Assembly (NCBI GenBank): GCA_016209155.1 | Contig: JACQWU010000317.1 | Location: 1-6,059, forward strand | Length of the DNA: 6,059 nt | Direction of reading: 5' to 3' | Source of the DNA: Candidatus Desantisiibacteriota bacterium | Lineage (GTDB): Bacteria > JACRDZ01 | Shown: positions 4,984 to 6,059 of the stretch, one piece after another | How the letters are laid out: each line of letters begins with the position of its first letter | Numbering within the stretch: position 1 is the stretch's first letter | The notes under the pieces: generated by a model | Told to the model about the DNA's origin: nothing | The model's input: only the letters and a program-made list of their open reading frames with translations | Database searches by the model: none | Program-made: the position numbers and the translations under genes

Positions 4984-6059
4984 TTATTTTTTCAACTCAG
5001 TTCCTGACAACCATACACCTTTTATCATTACTCCTGAAATTTTACTGATATTTGCAATATCATTAAGAGGATTTTTATCTAATAATACAAGATCAGCATT
5101 CTTGCCAGGTTCTATTGTTCCGAATTCATGCAATTTTCCCAGATGTTCGGCCGGATTAACTGTTGCGGTTTTTATTGATTCGTAAGGAGATAATCCAGCA
5201 TTGACCAGATATTGCAATTCTTCATGAACCGACCAACCAGGAAAAACAAAAGGATTGCCGCTATCAGTTCCAAGCAGAAGTTTAGCACCGGCTTTATGCA
5301 AAGCATTTACCATTTTGTAATTTATCTCTGTTATTCTTTTATTATAATCCCCTTTATATTTAATCGATTTGTTTAATTCATTAATTGATATTCTTAAGAA
5401 AATTTTTTGCATAAATGATAAATGCTTCATTCCCGGATGATTTGCCATCTCATCGATTTTTTTTTCATCCAGACCTCTTTTCTGCCAAATTACAATTGTA
5501 GGACAATTCCACACTCCGGCTTTTTTGGTTAATTCAGCATATTTTTCAATTGAGTTTTCCGGAATCAAAAAATCAGCCGCATCAGGATCGATATAACCAG
5601 TCAGGTGATCTATGCTTATTTGTCCTGATTTTAAAGTATTATCAATCCCGACAGCAAAAGGGACATGCCCTTTTACCGGTATTTTGAGCTCCGACGCTTT
5701 TTTAACTATTGCATTGTATGTTGAAGAGTCCAGATTGTCATATACTTTTATAAAATCATATCCACTATTTTTTTGATCTACAACCTCTTTTTCTCCAGCT
5801 TCAGGGGTCATGATTTTTTTCATAAAAGGATGCGTAAGCGGTTCACCTTCAAGTATAGAACCGGCAGTGTAAATAGTTGGTCCAAGAATTTTCCCTTGTT
5901 TTATATCCTCACGCATTTTAAGCTGGTAAGGGAAACCCATAATTCTGAATTTCCAACCATTGTATCCCCATGTGTTTTGAACTGTTGTAACACCATGCGC
6001 AATAAACAAAAAAAGCTCATTATCATTATTAATATGAACATGCATATCAGAAAGTCCGG
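4984..6059 (-). CDS. Metal-dependent amidohydrolase (imidazolonepropionase/prolidase-like), 5' end missing
   Basis: The frame stays open through the right edge. Upstream of the ATG at 6045 it reads G-L-S-D-M-H-V-H, the typical beta-strand 1 motif of amidohydrolases. That ATG is therefore internal, and the start and any signal peptide lie outside the window. Numbering from that Met, the metal ligands are H2 and H4 (HVH), K100 in DFIKVY (the probable carboxylated bridging lysine), H127 (KGHVP), H147 (SIDHLTG) and D261 (LLGTDSGNP). This set is typical of binuclear members such as the imidazolonepropionase-related dipeptidases and prolidases. The C-terminus shows the conserved EELQYLVNAGLSPYESIKTATVNPAEHLG and the beta-sandwich return GTIEPGKNADLVLLDKNPL. 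The likely reaction is hydrolysis of an amide bond in a small peptide or ring; the substrate is not predictable. It converges on the serine hydrolase operon and appears unrelated to it. Confidence 0.93.
   Translation of the reverse strand, partial: GLSDMHVHINNDNELFLFIAHGVTTVQNTWGYNGWKFRIMGFPYQLKMREDIKQGKILGPTIYTAGSILEGEPLTHPFMKKIMTPEAGEKEVVDQKNSGYDFIKVYDNLDSSTYNAIVKKASELKIPVKGHVPFAVGIDNTLKSGQISIDHLTGYIDPDAADFLIPENSIEKYAELTKKAGVWNCPTIVIWQKRGLDEKKIDEMANHPGMKHLSFMQKIFLRISINELNKSIKYKGDYNKRITEINYKMVNALHKAGAKLLLGTDSGNPFVFPGWSVHEELQYLVNAGLSPYESIKTATVNPAEHLGKLHEFGTIEPGKNADLVLLDKNPLNDIANISKISGVMIKGVWLSGTELKK

Noticed and set aside
1-6059. CRISPR array, tRNA, rRNA or riboswitch
   Set aside because: No regularly spaced repeats, tRNA cloverleaf with a T-loop, rRNA segment or known riboswitch core was seen on either strand.

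Overview
The window looks like an accessory stretch of an AT-rich, diderm (Gram-negative-type) bacterial chromosome. Evidence for a diderm is a predicted exported, beta-strand-rich protein and a lipoprotein with a clear lipobox. Phylum cannot be settled from this sequence. The central genes have strong Shine-Dalgarno sites (AAGGAGA, AGGAGGT), which fits spirochaete-like or similar lineages better than Bacteroidota, but the operon could also have been acquired.

Left part (1-1000): the last 26 codons of a gene entering from the left edge; an AT-rich spacer; an intrinsic terminator at 260-301 whose G.U pairing shows that it serves the minus strand; a small unrecognised minus-strand gene (319-543); and the C-terminal fragment of an IS66-family transposase (604-936), marking an old insertion.

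Centre (1000-4780): a self-contained regulated module. A TetR/AcrR-family repressor (1101-1718) is followed by three co-directional genes. These encode an unrecognised exported protein (1825-2808), a CPBP-family intramembrane protease or Abi protein (2842-3678), and a lipoprotein serine hydrolase of the beta-lactamase/DD-peptidase fold (3626-4780). An identical 18-nt sequence containing a perfect palindrome overlaps the -35 region ahead of both the tetR gene and the three-gene operon. The simplest model is that the repressor controls itself and the operon, and that an unknown ligand induces both. All three products are predicted to sit in the envelope: outer membrane or periplasm, inner membrane, and lipid-anchored. 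This suggests an inducible envelope defence, modification or detoxification system whose substrate is unknown.

Right part (4781-6059): a non-coding spacer with an interrupted inverted repeat and two 10-nt direct repeats, then the 3' part of a convergent minus-strand gene for a metal-dependent amidohydrolase. Its true start lies beyond the right edge.

The most interesting items are the duplicated control region around the TetR operators, the unusual three-gene envelope operon, and a probable one-base frameshift at the end of the CPBP gene that makes it overlap the next gene.
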